Shown here: in pieces, positions 48,097 through 57,550 of the stretch
Layout: the number at the start of each line of letters is the position of its first letter
Position numbering within the stretch: the stretch's first letter is position 1
Assembly: GCF_000425565.1 (NCBI RefSeq)
Contig: NZ_AUDR01000013.1
Location: 248,001 to 312,000, forward strand
Source of the DNA: Tepidiphilus margaritifer DSM 15129
Lineage (GTDB): Bacteria; Pseudomonadota; Gammaproteobacteria; Burkholderiales; Rhodocyclaceae
Length of the DNA stretch: 64,000 nucleotides
Direction: 5' to 3'
Position numbers and translations under genes: made by a program
The notes under the pieces: generated by a model
Databases searched by the model: none
What the model was told of the DNA's origin: nothing
Seen by the model: the letters and a program-made list of their open reading frames with translations, nothing else

Positions 48097-49488
48097 TCAG
48101 CGCTTGAGCTTGCGCGTGAGCGTGTTGCGGCCCACGCCGAGCCGGGCGGCGGCTTCTGTCCGGCGTCGTCCGGTGTGGGCGAGCGCCCGTTCGAAGAGGA
48201 CGCGTTCGAAACGCGCGTGCAGCTCGTCGTAGAGGGCGCTGCGGCCGGCGGCGAGGAGGCGGTCGACTTCCTCGGCGAGCAAGTGTTCCCAGGCAGGGGA
48301 TACGGAGGCAGGTTCGGTAGTGCTGGCAGATTCCACGGGGGCCCGTACTTCCGGCGGCAGATCGTGCGGCTCGACGCGCTGCGCCGGGGTCATGACGGTG
48401 AGCCAATGGCAGAGGTTCTCGAGCTGGCGCACGTTGCCGGGAAAAGGGTAGCGCTCGAGTGCCGCCAATGCGGCCGGCGAGAGCGTCTTGCGCTCTACGC
48501 CCAGCTCGCGCGCGCTCTTCGTCAGGAAGTGGCGCGCCAGCAGCGGGATGTCCTCGGCGCGCTCGCGCAGCGGCGGCAGGCGCAGCCGGATGACGTTGAG
48601 GCGGTGATAGAGGTCTTCGCGAAAGAGTCCTTCACGCACGCGGGCTTCCAGGTCCTGGTGCGTGGCGGTGATGATGCGCACGTTGGCGCGCAGCGGCTGC
48701 TGTCCGCCGATGCGGTAGTAGTGTCCGTCGGAGAGCACGCGCAGTAGCCGGGTTTGGAGGTCTGCGGGCATGTCGCCGATCTCGTCGAGAAAGAGCGTGC
48801 CGCCCTCGGCCTGCTCGAAGCGGCCGCGCCGGGCGGCGGCGGCGCCGGTGAAGGCGCCTTTTTCGTGACCGAAGAGTTCGGCTTCGAGCAGTTCGCGCGG
48901 GATCGCCGCGGTGTTGATGGCGATGAAAGGACCGTCGCGCCGGGGGCTATGACGGTGGAGCGCTCGGGCGACGAGTTCCTTGCCGGTGCCGGATTCGCCG
49001 GTGATGAGCACGGTGGCGCTGGAGTGTGACAGCCGCCCGATGGCGCGAAAGACTTCCTGCATCGCCGGGGCCTGTCCCAGGATCTCGGGGGTGGCGTCCG
49101 GTTCGTCCTGGGCCACTGCGCCGGGCCGCGCCTCCAGCGCCCGACGCACCAGGCGCACGGCCTCGGGTACGTCGAAGGGTTTGGGCAGGTACTCGAAGGC
49201 GCCGGCCTGAAAAGCGCTCACGGCGCTGTCGAGGTCCGAATACGCGGTCATCACGATCACCGGCGTGCCGGGGGCGCGCTCCTGCAGCTGCCGCACGAAG
49301 GCGAGCCCGTCGGTGCCGGGCATGCGGATGTCGGTGAGCACCACGGCCGGTTTCTCCCGCGCGAGCGCCTCCAGCGCCGCCTCGGCACGCTCGAAACCGC
49401 GGTGGGGCAGGTTCTCGCGCTCGAGCGCGCGTTCGAGCACCCAGCGGATGGATTTGTCGTCGTCGAGGATCCAGATGGCGTCGTTCAT
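48097..49488 (-). CDS. ntrC: Nitrogen regulator NtrC (sigma-54 activator)
   Basis: A 463-residue response regulator. The receiver domain has the phosphorylated Asp53 ([10 protein letters not shown]). The AAA+ domain carries the Walker motif GESGTGKE and the sigma-54 contact GAFTGA. The C-terminal Fis-type helix-turn-helix ([20 protein letters not shown]) binds DNA. It is coupled to ntrB by a 4-base overlap. Matching NtrC sites and a sigma-54 promoter exist in front of glnA in this window, so its target is visible. Confidence 0.96.
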   Translation of the reverse strand: MNDAIWILDDDKSIRWVLERALERENLPHRGFERAEAALEALAREKPAVVLTDIRMPGTDGLAFVRQLQERAPGTPVIVMTAYSDLDSAVSAFQAGAFEYLPKPFDVPEAVRLVRRALEARPGAVAQDEPDATPEILGQAPAMQEVFRAIGRLSHSSATVLITGESGTGKELVARALHRHSPRRDGPFIAINTAAIPRELLEAELFGHEKGAFTGAAAARRGRFEQAEGGTLFLDEIGDMPADLQTRLLRVLSDGHYYRIGGQQPLRANVRIITATHQDLEARVREGLFREDLYHRLNVIRLRLPPLRERAEDIPLLARHFLTKSARELGVERKTLSPAALAALERYPFPGNVRQLENLCHWLTVMTPAQRVEPHDLPPEVRAPVESASTTEPASVSPAWEHLLAEEVDRLLAAGRSALYDELHARFERVLFERALAHTGRRRTEAAARLGVGRNTLTRKLKR

Positions 49489-50534
49489 GTCGGGCTCCCG
49501 GCAGTGAGGGGCAGCAGGAGGTGGAAACGCGTGCGTCCGGGGCGGCTGTCGAACTCGATGACCCCGTGGTGCTGGGCGACGATGTCCTGGGCGATCGCCA
49601 GACCCAGCCCCGCGCCGCCCTCGCGCCCGCTCACCAGCGGATAGAAGATGCGCTCGCGCAGCGCTTCGGGGATGCCGGGACCGTCGTCGGCGATCTCGAC
49701 ATGAGCCGCGAGGCGGTAGCGCCGCTTGGCGAGCGTCACCTGGCGCGCGGCCCGGGTACGCAGTTCCACCTTGCCCTTGCCCTCGGTGGCCTGGGCGGCG
49801 TTGCGTGCGATGTTGAGGATCGCCTGCAGCAGGCGCTCGCGGTCGGCGGTGAGCTCCGGCAGGCTCGCGTCGTAGTCACGCTCCACCCTCAAGGCGGGGA
49901 ATTCGGCGAGCAGCAGTCGGCGGACATGCTCCAGGATCTCGTGGACGTTGACCGGTGCCGGACGCGGTGTCTGGTGCGCGGCCAGTAGCCCCGTGAGCAG
50001 GCGCTGCAGGCGATCGGTCTCCAGGATGATGACTTCGGTGTACTCCGCGAGCGCCGGATCGGGCAGTTCCATCTGCAACAGTTGCGCCGCGCCGCGAATG
50101 CCGCCCAAGGGGTTCTTGATCTCGTGGGCGAGCGCACGCACGAGTTCGCGGGCCGCCTGCTGCAGGCGCAGGCGCTCTTCTTCCTGGGTCGTCTTGAGGC
50201 GTTGGTCGATGGGGCGGAATTCGAGCACGAAACCTTCGCCGTCGTCCTGGATGGGGCTCACCGTGACGTCGGTCACCAGCGTCTGGCCGGAAGACAGGTG
50301 CAGGCTGAGCCCGTGGCAGGTGTAGAACCAACGGTTACGTTCGGCCTCGTCGAGGGCAGTGCGCAAGGTGGGCGAGACACCGAAGATCTCTTCCCACGGG
50401 CGACCGGCGAGGCGTTCACGGGCGAGTCCGAAGAGGTGCTCGGCTGCGGCATTGGCCGTCCGTAGCCGACGGTCGGGGCCGGCGAGGACGACGGCGGTGG
50501 AGAGCCAGTCGAGGGCGGTGAGATCGGGCGGCAT
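49485..50534 (-). CDS. ntrB: Nitrogen sensor kinase NtrB
   Basis: A 349-residue soluble histidine kinase: N-terminal PAS domain (residues ~8-110), H-box with His137 (ALAHEIKNPLGG), and an ATPase domain with N, D-x-G-x-G and G2 boxes (NIARNAAQATEG, DDGPGIPE, GAGLGLAI). It has no transmembrane segment, as expected for NtrB, which is controlled by PII rather than by an external ligand. It precedes ntrC and lies 62 bases past the DUF4124 gene. Confidence 0.95.
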   Translation of the reverse strand: MPPDLTALDWLSTAVVLAGPDRRLRTANAAAEHLFGLARERLAGRPWEEIFGVSPTLRTALDEAERNRWFYTCHGLSLHLSSGQTLVTDVTVSPIQDDGEGFVLEFRPIDQRLKTTQEEERLRLQQAARELVRALAHEIKNPLGGIRGAAQLLQMELPDPALAEYTEVIILETDRLQRLLTGLLAAHQTPRPAPVNVHEILEHVRRLLLAEFPALRVERDYDASLPELTADRERLLQAILNIARNAAQATEGKGKVELRTRAARQVTLAKRRYRLAAHVEIADDGPGIPEALRERIFYPLVSGREGGAGLGLAIAQDIVAQHHGVIEFDSRPGRTRFHLLLPLTAGSPT

Positions 50535-50596
50535 GGCGGTGCCTGGTGTCGGAACGGGGGAAATGCAGCAAGAACGGTGCCAGATACCCAGCAGAC

Positions 50597-51046
50597 TCAG
50601 CGCAGGCGCTGGAGTTCTCGTTCGATCGCTTCGAGGTTGCGCCGTTGACGTTCCGCTTGGGCTTTGAGTTCGGCGGCGCGCTCCGGCGATGCGGTCTGCA
50701 GCGCGCGCTGCGTTTCTTGCAGGCGCTGGTGCTCGGCGGCTTTCTCTTCTTCGAGGATGCGGCGGCGCAGATCGTCGCGCTGGCGCTGTTCGCCGGGGCT
50801 TACGCGGGGAAAACTCGAGGGGGAGGCGGCAGCAGGGGCGGAAGGGGCCGGCGTCGAGTCGAGGTAGGGGAGGTCGCGCAGGGCTTCGCAGCGCATCCCT
50901 TTGGTGCTGCTACGATCGTTGGTGTAGGTGACGCGTCCGTCGCCGTCGGTGCACTTCCACAGCGTCGCCCAGGTGTTCGGTGCGCACAGCATGCCGAGGC
51001 CCAAAAGGACGGCGCAGGAGGCGAGGTGGGACGGAAGCCGGATCAT
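50597..51046 (-). CDS. DUF4124 periplasmic protein
   Basis: A 149-residue secreted protein: signal peptide (SCAVLLGLGMLC...ANTWA), then a DUF4124 domain at the N-terminus of the mature part (LWKCTDGDGRVTYTNDRS), then a long Arg/Glu-rich helical coiled coil. The function is unknown, but DUF4124 genes are frequent between glnA and ntrB in betaproteobacteria. The start at 51046 was chosen for the signal peptide. A TATACT on the minus strand only a few bases upstream would give a very short leader. Confidence 0.85.
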   Translation of the reverse strand: MIRLPSHLASCAVLLGLGMLCAPNTWATLWKCTDGDGRVTYTNDRSSTKGMRCEALRDLPYLDSTPAPSAPAAASPSSFPRVSPGEQRQRDDLRRRILEEEKAAEHQRLQETQRALQTASPERAAELKAQAERQRRNLEAIERELQRLR

Positions 51047-51060
51047 GCAGCAAGTATAAA

Positions 51061-51085
51061 GGAAAAAGGGCGGCCGCGGCCGCCC
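51061..51085 (-). terminator. Terminator downstream of glnA
   Basis: An 18-bp perfect palindrome (51068-51085, GGGCGGCCG / CGGCCGCCC) is followed on the minus strand by TTTTTCC. It lies 33 bases past the glnA stop. A second small hairpin (CCCTC TTCC GAGGG, 51098-51111) is nearer the stop codon. Termination here would separate glnA from DUF4124-ntrBC. Confidence 0.8.
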
Positions 51086-51117
51086 TCTTCCTTTCGTCCC
51101 TCTTCCGAGGGAACGAT

Positions 51118-52503
51118 TCACAGGCTGTAATAGAGCTCGAATTCGAGCGGATGGGTGGTCATGCGCAGACGCTGCACTTCCTCGTTCTTCAGCTCGATGT
51201 AGGCATCGATGAAGTCGTTGGAGAACACGCCGCCACGGGTGAGGAATTCACGGTCGGCATCGAGCGCTTCCAGCGCCTGGTCGAGGCTGTGGCACACGGT
51301 CGGGATCTTGGCGTCCTCTTCCGGCGGCAGGTCGTAGAGGTTCTTGTCGGCCGGATCGCCCGGGTGGATCTTGTTCTGCACGCCATCGAGCCCGGCCATC
51401 ATCAGCGCGGCGAAGGCGAGATAGGGGTTGGCGAGCGGATCGGGGAAGCGGGCTTCGATGCGCCGTGCCTTGGGATTGGCCACGTAGGGGATGCGGATCG
51501 AGGCCGAGCGGTTGCGCGCGGAGTAGGCGAGTTTGGTCGGGGCCTCGAAGTGCGGCACCAGGCGCTTGTAGGAGTTGGTGCCGGGGTTGGTGATGGCATT
51601 CAAGGCGCGGGCGTGCTTGATGATGCCGCCGATGTAGTAGAGCGCGAATTCGGACAGCCCCGCGTAGCCGTTGCCGGCGAAGAGGTTCTGACCCGCTTTC
51701 CAGATGGACTGGTGGACGTGCATGCCCGAGCCGTTGTCGCCGACGATGGGCTTGGGCATGAAAGTGGCCGTCTTGCCGTACTGGTGCGCCACGTTGTGCA
51801 CCACGTATTTGAGCGCCTGCGTCCAGTCGGCGCGGCGCGTGAGGGTGTTGAACTTGGTGCCGATCTCGCACTGGCCGGCGTTGGCCACTTCGTGGTGATG
51901 CACTTCGACCGGTACGCCGATCGATTCGAGCGCGAGCACCATGGCGGAACGCAGATCGTGCAGGCTGTCGACGGGCGGCACGGGGAAGTAGCCGCCCTTG
52001 ACGCGCGGACGGTGGCCGGTGCCTTCCCAGGAGGCTTCGCCGGAAGTGATCTTGACCGAGCAGCCGGACATGTCGACCGACCACTCGACCGAGTCGAAGA
52101 TGAAGAATTCGGGCTCGGGGCCGACGTAGATGGTGTCGCCCAATCCCGTCGATTTCAGATAGGCTTCGGCGCGCTTGGCGATCGAGCGGGGATCGCGGTC
52201 GTAGCCCTTGCCGTCGGCCGGCTCGATCACGTCGCAGGTGATGACCACCGTGGGTTCTTCGTAGAAGGGGTCGACGTAGGCGGTATCCGGATCGGGCACG
52301 AGCAGCATGTCGGAGGCCTGGATGCCTTTCCAGCCGGCGATCGAGGAGCCGTCGAAGGGGTGGCCACGCTCGAAGACTTCTTCATCGAACGCCGACACCG
52401 GCACGGTAACGTGATGTTCCTTGCCGAGGATGTCGGTGAAACGGTAGTCCACGAAACGGGCTTCGCTTTCGTGGATGAGCTTGAGGACGTCTTGTGCATT
52501 CAT
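51118..52503 (-). CDS. glnA: Glutamine synthetase type I
   Basis: A 461-residue class I glutamine synthetase, the main enzyme of ammonia assimilation. Conserved segments include the N-terminal latch, FDGSSIAGW, the metal/substrate motifs [10 protein letters not shown] and [12 protein letters not shown], and the adenylylation loop [10 protein letters not shown] with Tyr at about 390, so it is probably inactivated by adenylylation. A sigma-54 promoter with two NtrC sites lies upstream. Its partners ntrB and ntrC follow on the same strand. Confidence 0.97.
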   Translation of the reverse strand: MNAQDVLKLIHESEARFVDYRFTDILGKEHHVTVPVSAFDEEVFERGHPFDGSSIAGWKGIQASDMLLVPDPDTAYVDPFYEEPTVVITCDVIEPADGKGYDRDPRSIAKRAEAYLKSTGLGDTIYVGPEPEFFIFDSVEWSVDMSGCSVKITSGEASWEGTGHRPRVKGGYFPVPPVDSLHDLRSAMVLALESIGVPVEVHHHEVANAGQCEIGTKFNTLTRRADWTQALKYVVHNVAHQYGKTATFMPKPIVGDNGSGMHVHQSIWKAGQNLFAGNGYAGLSEFALYYIGGIIKHARALNAITNPGTNSYKRLVPHFEAPTKLAYSARNRSASIRIPYVANPKARRIEARFPDPLANPYLAFAALMMAGLDGVQNKIHPGDPADKNLYDLPPEEDAKIPTVCHSLDQALEALDADREFLTRGGVFSNDFIDAYIELKNEEVQRLRMTTHPLEFELYYSL

Positions 52504-52544
52504 CGGAACGACTCCGGATCGAGGAAAAATGAGTACGAAAGTAT

Positions 52545-52561
52545 CAGCAAAGTTCGTGCCA
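52545..52561 (-). promoter_or_regulatory. Sigma-54 promoter of glnA
   Basis: On the minus strand TGGCACGAACTTTGCTG fits the sigma-54 consensus exactly: TGGCAC at 52561-52556 (-24), a 5-base spacer, and TTGC at 52550-52547 (-12). It lies ~42 bases before the glnA start codon and would start transcription near 52536. Confidence 0.92.
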
Positions 52562-52619
52562 GAATTTTTGAATGATCAAAGGCAGTGTTTGACAGACCAA
52601 GGAGGAAGGTGGATCGTGA

Positions 52620-53846
52620 TCATGCACCTTTTTGGTGCGAATCGGCGTTTGCTTTGCCCGATTCTGGTGCAAGTTCGACGAAGAGGCGGATGGAGGCGAG
52701 GTCGGGGTGGCGTTGGCGCAGCGTTTCGAGCTGGGAAAAGAGGGCCGCGCGGTCCGCTGCGAGCAGGGAAGGGGCATATTCTGCCGGAACCAGAAGGTCG
52801 AGGTAGGTGCGTCCGCCGAGGTAGTGCAGGATGATCCAGTCGGAAGAGGCGGCAGCGAAGGCGGGTAGCGTGCGCAGTTCCTGCTCCAATTCGGTGCGGT
52901 CGGTGAGCGCCTGCAGCTGACCGGGCGGGCGGGTGGTGTCGTTTTCGTGATCGACGTGGATCAGCGCGTCGTCGAGGTGCGGAAAACGTTCTTTGAGACG
53001 GGCGAGTACGGTATCGGCCACGCGGTGACCTTCGGAGACCGACAGGCGGGGGGCGACCTGGATGTGCGCATCCACGAGGATGCGGTCGGCCATGCGCCGC
53101 GTGCGGATCTGGTGCAGATCCTCGACGCCGGGGGTGGTGCGGATCGCGTCGGCGATGCGGGCGACTTCTTCCGGCTCGAGGCCGGTGTCGACGAGCTCGC
53201 GCACCGCACGGTAGGCAAAGCGCACACCCATGGATGCGATCATGAATCCGACGAGGGCGGCACCGAGCGGCTCGAGGAAACGGTAGCCGGCGAGGCTGCC
53301 GCCGATGCCGATCGCCACCACGAGCGAGGAGGCGGCATCCGAGCGGGCATGCCAGGCGGCGGCCTCCAGCACCTGCGCCTTGAGGGCGCGTCCGCGGCGG
53401 CGCAGCCAGTGATACATTCCTTCTTTGGCGAGCAGCGTGGTCACCGCCATCACCAAAGCCGCCGGTTCGATCGGCGGGGCGTGTTCCAGCGTCTGCAGCC
53501 GCATGCCCGCGGCCCACAGGAATCCGCAGCCCACGCCCAGGAGCACGAGTCCCAGCACGAGGCTGGCGAAGGTCTCGAAACGCCCGTGCCCGTAGGGATG
53601 GTCTTCGTCGGGTGGTGCGCCGGCGCTGCGTCCGGCCCAGCTCACCATGGCATCGGTGGCCAGATCGGCAAGCGTGTGGATGGCGTCGGCCACCAGGCTG
53701 AAGGCGTGCGCCGACAGGCCGATGAGGATCTGCAAGAGGGCGAGGAGGGCATTGACGGCCATCGCCGTGAGGCTCGCGCGGGCGATGGCGTTGCCGCGCA
53801 TCCTCGCCGCGGCGGACGAAGACGGTATACTCGCTCGATCAGTCAT
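52620..53846 (-). CDS. Cation diffusion facilitator (CDF) transporter
   Basis: A 408-residue CDF-family metal efflux transporter with about six transmembrane helices (strong hydrophobic runs at residues ~30-60, 90-115, 185-210). Metal-binding acid/histidine pairs occur as HxxxD in AIHTLADLATD and HARSDAASS. The cytosolic C-terminal domain and an unusually long extra tail (residues ~310-408) follow. The substrate (Zn, Fe, Co or Mn) is unclear. Its last ~17 codons double as the glnA enhancer. The ATG at 53846 overlaps the divergent rhodanese start region; ATG 53801 is an alternative. Confidence 0.88.
   Translation of the reverse strand: MTDRASIPSSSAAARMRGNAIARASLTAMAVNALLALLQILIGLSAHAFSLVADAIHTLADLATDAMVSWAGRSAGAPPDEDHPYGHGRFETFASLVLGLVLLGVGCGFLWAAGMRLQTLEHAPPIEPAALVMAVTTLLAKEGMYHWLRRRGRALKAQVLEAAAWHARSDAASSLVVAIGIGGSLAGYRFLEPLGAALVGFMIASMGVRFAYRAVRELVDTGLEPEEVARIADAIRTTPGVEDLHQIRTRRMADRILVDAHIQVAPRLSVSEGHRVADTVLARLKERFPHLDDALIHVDHENDTTRPPGQLQALTDRTELEQELRTLPAFAAASSDWIILHYLGGRTYLDLLVPAEYAPSLLAADRAALFSQLETLRQRHPDLASIRLFVELAPESGKANADSHQKGA
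52623..52639. promoter_or_regulatory. NtrC binding site 1 of glnA
   Basis: TGCACCTTTTTGGTGCG matches the 17-bp NtrC palindrome (TGCACCA, 3 bases, TGGTGCA) with two mismatches. Its centre (52631) lies ~95 bases upstream of the predicted start of transcription. It begins at the codon next to the stop of the upstream transporter gene, inside coding sequence. Confidence 0.85.
52655..52671. promoter_or_regulatory. NtrC binding site 2 of glnA
   Basis: TGCCCGATTCTGGTGCA matches the same NtrC consensus with two mismatches. Its centre (52663) is 32 bp from site 1, about three helical turns, the spacing of the paired glnA enhancer sites in enteric bacteria. It also lies in the coding region of the upstream transporter gene. 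Confidence 0.8.
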
Positions 53847-53856
53847 GGAGGGGCCC

Positions 53857-54309
53857 GTGGGAAATCTGCACGATATTCTAGCGCTTGCCGGTGAGCGCGC
53901 CGAACGCTTCGGTCTGCCCTATGCCGGGGCGCTCACGCCGCCCGAGGCGTTTCTGGTATGGCAAACGGCGCCCGGCGCGGTACTCGTCGATTGCCGTACG
54001 CGTGCCGAGTGGGACTGGGTGGGGCGCATCCCCGGCGCGGTGGAGATCGAATGGCTGCGCTATCCGAGTCTCACGCCGAATCCCGATTTTCTCGCCCATT
54101 TGCGCGCCCAGGTCGATACCGAATCGCTGGTCATGTTTTTGTGCCGCTCGGGCGGTCGTTCGGATCAGGCGGCCCGAGTCGCCGCGGCGGCGGGCTTTAC
54201 TTCGTGCTACAACGTATTGGAAGGCTTCGAGGGGGCGAAAGACGCCGCCGGGCATCGAGGAACGGTGGGGGGGTGGAAATTCCACGGCCTGCCGTGGGTC
54301 CAAAGTTGA
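53857..54309 (+). CDS. Rhodanese-like sulfurtransferase
   Basis: A 150-residue single rhodanese domain. The active-site loop C-R-S-G-G-R is present with Cys96 (MFLCRSGGRSDQ), and the N-terminal CRTRAEWDWVGRIPGA region is typical. It probably moves persulfide sulfur or detoxifies thiols. The GTG at 53857 was chosen because GGAGG lies 5 bases upstream; an ATG at 53845 is possible and would overlap the CDF start codon in the opposite direction. nadA follows 23 bases later. Confidence 0.85.
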   Translation: MGNLHDILALAGERAERFGLPYAGALTPPEAFLVWQTAPGAVLVDCRTRAEWDWVGRIPGAVEIEWLRYPSLTPNPDFLAHLRAQVDTESLVMFLCRSGGRSDQAARVAAAAGFTSCYNVLEGFEGAKDAAGHRGTVGGWKFHGLPWVQS

Positions 54310-54332
54310 ATCGCGGCCATGAGAGAGGGGTG

Positions 54333-55445
54333 ATGACGACGATCCTTGAAAAACCCTTGCCATTCGCGCCCTATGGGGCGATGAGCGACGAGCAGGCGCA
54401 GGAGCGCATCCTCGCGGCGCGCGCGCGCCTGGGCGAGGAGGCGGTGATCCTGTGCCACCACTATCAGCGCGCCGACGTCTATCGGCACGCTGATCTCACC
54501 GGCGATTCGCTCAAGCTCGCCCGGCTCGCCGCGCAGACTTCCTCGCGCTACATCGTTTTCTGCGGCGTGCATTTCATGGCCGAGGTCGCGGATATCCTGT
54601 CGCAGCCCGAGCAGGTGGCGATCCTGCCGGATCTGGCCGCCGGTTGTTCCATGGCCGACATGGCCGACCTCGCCAAGGTGACGCGCGCCTGGCGGGAACT
54701 GGGCGAGGTGCTCGACGGCGATCCGGCCGAGGTCTATACGCCGGTCACGTACATCAATTCCGCGGCCGATCTCAAGGCGTTCTGCGGCCGCCACGGCGGC
54801 ATCGTGTGCACCTCGACCAACGCGCCGCACATCATGGAATGGGCTCTGGCGCGACGCCCCAAGCTCCTCTTCTTCCCGGACCAGCATTTGGGGCGCTGGA
54901 CCGGCTACAAGCGCGGTATCCCGCTGGAAGACATGCTGGTGTGGGATCCCGATTTGCCTTACGGCGGTTTGACGCCGCAGCAGATCCGGCAGGCTACCAT
55001 CCTGCTGTGGAAAGGGCACTGCTCGGTGCACCAGATGTTTACCAAGGCGCAGATCGATCGCTGGCGGGCCAAGCATCTGCAGGGTTTGGTCATCTCGCAC
55101 CCCGAGTGCGCCTTCGAGGTGTGCCTGGCTTCCGACTATGTCGGTTCGACCGAATTCATCCAGAGCACGATCCGCGCCGCCCCGGCGGGTACCGAATGGC
55201 TGGTGGGCACCGAGTTCAACCTGGTCAGCCGCCTGGCCGAGGAGATGGCGCCGCAGGGCAAGACGGTGCAATTCATGGGGGGCGTGGTGTGCATGTGCTC
55301 GACGATGCAGCGCATCGACCCGCAGCACCTCGCCTGGACGCTCGACAATCTGGTGCAGGGGCGGGTGGTCAATCGCATCGCCGTGCCCGAGGAGACGGCC
55401 CGATGGGCGAAAATCGCGCTCGAGCGGATGCTGGCGGCAACCTGA
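54333..55445 (+). CDS. nadA: Quinolinate synthase
   Basis: A 370-residue NadA that makes quinolinate from iminoaspartate and dihydroxyacetone phosphate with a 4Fe-4S cluster. The three cluster cysteines are in the expected motifs: Cys105 (LAAGCSMAD), SHPEC, and MCST near the C-terminus. It starts the NAD pathway; nadB and nadC are not in this window. The start at 54333 follows GAGAGGGGTG. The 3' end overlaps the next gene by 43 bases in another frame. Confidence 0.95.
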   Translation: MTTILEKPLPFAPYGAMSDEQAQERILAARARLGEEAVILCHHYQRADVYRHADLTGDSLKLARLAAQTSSRYIVFCGVHFMAEVADILSQPEQVAILPDLAAGCSMADMADLAKVTRAWRELGEVLDGDPAEVYTPVTYINSAADLKAFCGRHGGIVCTSTNAPHIMEWALARRPKLLFFPDQHLGRWTGYKRGIPLEDMLVWDPDLPYGGLTPQQIRQATILLWKGHCSVHQMFTKAQIDRWRAKHLQGLVISHPECAFEVCLASDYVGSTEFIQSTIRAAPAGTEWLVGTEFNLVSRLAEEMAPQGKTVQFMGGVVCMCSTMQRIDPQHLAWTLDNLVQGRVVNRIAVPEETARWAKIALERMLAAT

Positions 55446-56299
55446 GTCGACCGGGGAAAAAGCAGCGACCCTGGTGGCGCCGGCTCCGCCGCCGTCCCGC
55501 GGCCCATCCTTTGCCTTCCCGCGAGCCGGCGCCCTCGCCGACGGTGTGCCGCCTGCGCATCGTGAGCTACAACATCCACAAAGGTTGGGGCCCTTTCAAC
55601 CGCCGACTGACCATCGCCGAGATGCGCGAGGCGCTGCACGCGCTCGGCCCCGATTTGGTGCTGCTGCAGGAGGTGCAGGGCGTGCACCTGGGTCATGCGC
55701 AGCGCCATCCCCAGTGGCCGGCTCAGCCGCAGTATCAGTTCCTGGCCGATGAACGTCTGCCCGAGCGCATCTACGGCGGCAACCGGTTCCACGAGCTGGG
55801 GCATCACGGCAACGCGGTGCTGTCGCGCTTCCCGGTGCAGGACTGGGCCAATCACGACGTTTCGGCGCACCGCTGGGAGAGCCGCGGCATCCTGCATTGC
55901 GCCTTCAGCTTGCCCAACGGCGTCATCTTGCATGTCTTTTGCGTTCATCTCGGGCTGCGGGCCCATTGGCGTCGGCAGCAGCTCGAGCGGCTGCGTGAGC
56001 TGATCGCCGCTTTGCCGCCGCAGGTGCCGGTCGTCGTGGGTGGGGATTTCAACGATTGGGGCCGGGATGCGGAGGAGCTCCTCGCCGTGCCGCTGGGGCT
56101 GCAGGATGCCTTTACAGCCACCGGGCGCCGCGCGCCGCCGCGAACCTATCCCGCACGCGGCTTGGCGATCGGCCGGCTCGACCGGCTCTACGTGCGCGGC
56201 GGCACGGTACGCGCGGCGCGCGTCTTGCGCGGGAGGCCTTGGTCGCACCTGTCGGATCATCTCCCCTTGTGGATCGAATTCGACGTGGAGCGGCGATGA
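55403..56299 (+). CDS. Endonuclease/exonuclease/phosphatase-family protein, YbhP-like
   Basis: A ~298-residue EEP-fold hydrolase after a basic N-terminal stretch. Catalytic elements are visible: SYNIHKGW (metal and substrate loop), LVLLQEV, GGDFNDWG and SDHLPLW with the catalytic His. In E. coli ybhP precedes clsB (ybhO) and the same order exists here. The natural substrate (lipid phosphate or nucleic acid) is unknown. The ATG at 55403 has GGAG 8 bases before it and overlaps nadA; a start further downstream cannot be excluded. Confidence 0.82.
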   Translation: MGENRARADAGGNLSRPGKKQRPWWRRLRRRPAAHPLPSREPAPSPTVCRLRIVSYNIHKGWGPFNRRLTIAEMREALHALGPDLVLLQEVQGVHLGHAQRHPQWPAQPQYQFLADERLPERIYGGNRFHELGHHGNAVLSRFPVQDWANHDVSAHRWESRGILHCAFSLPNGVILHVFCVHLGLRAHWRRQQLERLRELIAALPPQVPVVVGGDFNDWGRDAEELLAVPLGLQDAFTATGRRAPPRTYPARGLAIGRLDRLYVRGGTVRAARVLRGRPWSHLSDHLPLWIEFDVERR

Positions 56300-57511
56300 A
56301 TGCCGGGGCCGCGGGGAGGCTCGGGCGTGCCTCTGGATTTTTTACCCGGTAACCGTCTCCAGTTGCTGGAGAACGGCGCCGAATTCTTCCCGGCGCTGCT
56401 ACAGGCGATCGATGCGGCCCGCGAGGAGGTGCGGCTCGAGACCTACATCTTCGAGTGTGACGAAATCGGCGAGACGGTGCTTGCGGCGCTGGTGCGGGCG
56501 GTGGCCCGGGGCGTGCGCGCTCATCTCCTGGTCGATGGCTTCGGCAGCCGCGATTTTGTGCTGCAGCGGATGCACGGCGTGGCGGCCGCGGGCGTGGAGG
56601 TCGAAGTCTATCGCCCGCTGCGGGGCCCCTGGTTCATCCCGCGGCGCCATCGCCTGCGGCGCCTGCACCGCAAGCTCGTCTGCTGCGACGGACGCGTCGC
56701 CTTCGTCGGCGGCATCAACATCCTCTCGGATTTCACCCGTCTGCCCGGGCGCCGGACCCGCCAACCGCGATGGGATTACGCCGTGCGGATCGAGGGGCCG
56801 CTCGTGCGTTCGGTGCAACAGGCGATGCGCCGCCTGTGGCGCCTAGTCTACTGGACCAACGTCAAGCGCCGTCCTCCTCCTGAGCCTCGCCTCACGGCAG
56901 CCCCGAGGATCGACCCGGCGGGACCCCATCGCGCTGCCCTGGTGCTGCGTGACAACTGGCGCCATCGTCACGACATCGAGCACGCCTATCTGCAGATGCT
57001 CGCGCGTGCCCGCGAAGAGGTCTGGATCGCCTGTGCCTACTTCTTCCCCGGCAAACGCTTTCGCCGGGCGCTGGCGGCCTGCACGGCGCGGGGCGTGCGG
57101 GTTCGCCTCGTCCTGCAAGGACTGACCGATCACCCCATCCTGTCGCAGGCCACGCGCGCTCTCTATCCCTGGCTGCTGCGCCATGGCATCGAACTGTGGG
57201 AATATCATGCCACCGAGATGCACGCCAAGGTGGCGGTGTTCGATGATCGCTACGCTACGGTGGGCTCGAGCAACATCGATCCTTTCAGCCTCTTCATGGC
57301 GCGCGAAGCCAACGTCTGGGTGGATGACCCGGGGTTCAGCCAAGCACTGCGCGCGCGGATCGAGCGGCACGTGGCGCAGGGCGCGGTGCGGCTCGACGAA
57401 GAGGGGTTCGCGCGGCTGCCCCGCTGGCGCAAGGCATTGAGCTGGGTGGTGCTCGGCTGGGTGCGCCTCATCATCGGCTGGGCTGGCTACACGCGCGACA
57501 TGGAGGGGTGA
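56300..57511 (+). CDS. clsB: Cardiolipin synthase B (PLD family)
   Basis: A 403-residue phospholipase-D-superfamily enzyme with two H-x-K-x4-D motifs (HRKLVCCD and HAKVAVFD), each followed by a Gly/Asn element (GGINI; GSSNID). It makes cardiolipin from phosphatidylglycerol, and related enzymes can use phosphatidylethanolamine. A hydrophobic C-terminal segment (WVVLGWVRLIIGWAGY) suggests membrane association. The ATG directly follows the YbhP stop, so the two are probably co-translated. Confidence 0.9.
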   Translation: MPGPRGGSGVPLDFLPGNRLQLLENGAEFFPALLQAIDAAREEVRLETYIFECDEIGETVLAALVRAVARGVRAHLLVDGFGSRDFVLQRMHGVAAAGVEVEVYRPLRGPWFIPRRHRLRRLHRKLVCCDGRVAFVGGINILSDFTRLPGRRTRQPRWDYAVRIEGPLVRSVQQAMRRLWRLVYWTNVKRRPPPEPRLTAAPRIDPAGPHRAALVLRDNWRHRHDIEHAYLQMLARAREEVWIACAYFFPGKRFRRALAACTARGVRVRLVLQGLTDHPILSQATRALYPWLLRHGIELWEYHATEMHAKVAVFDDRYATVGSSNIDPFSLFMAREANVWVDDPGFSQALRARIERHVAQGAVRLDEEGFARLPRWRKALSWVVLGWVRLIIGWAGYTRDMEG

Positions 57512-57550
57512 ACTTGGTATCATCGCACTTTTCCGCGACCCGTACCGACC

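Noticed and set aside
57495-57523. Promoter for rfbB (GCGACA, 17 bases, TATCAT)
   Set aside because: The -35 box matches only half of the consensus; noted in the gene entry but not called.
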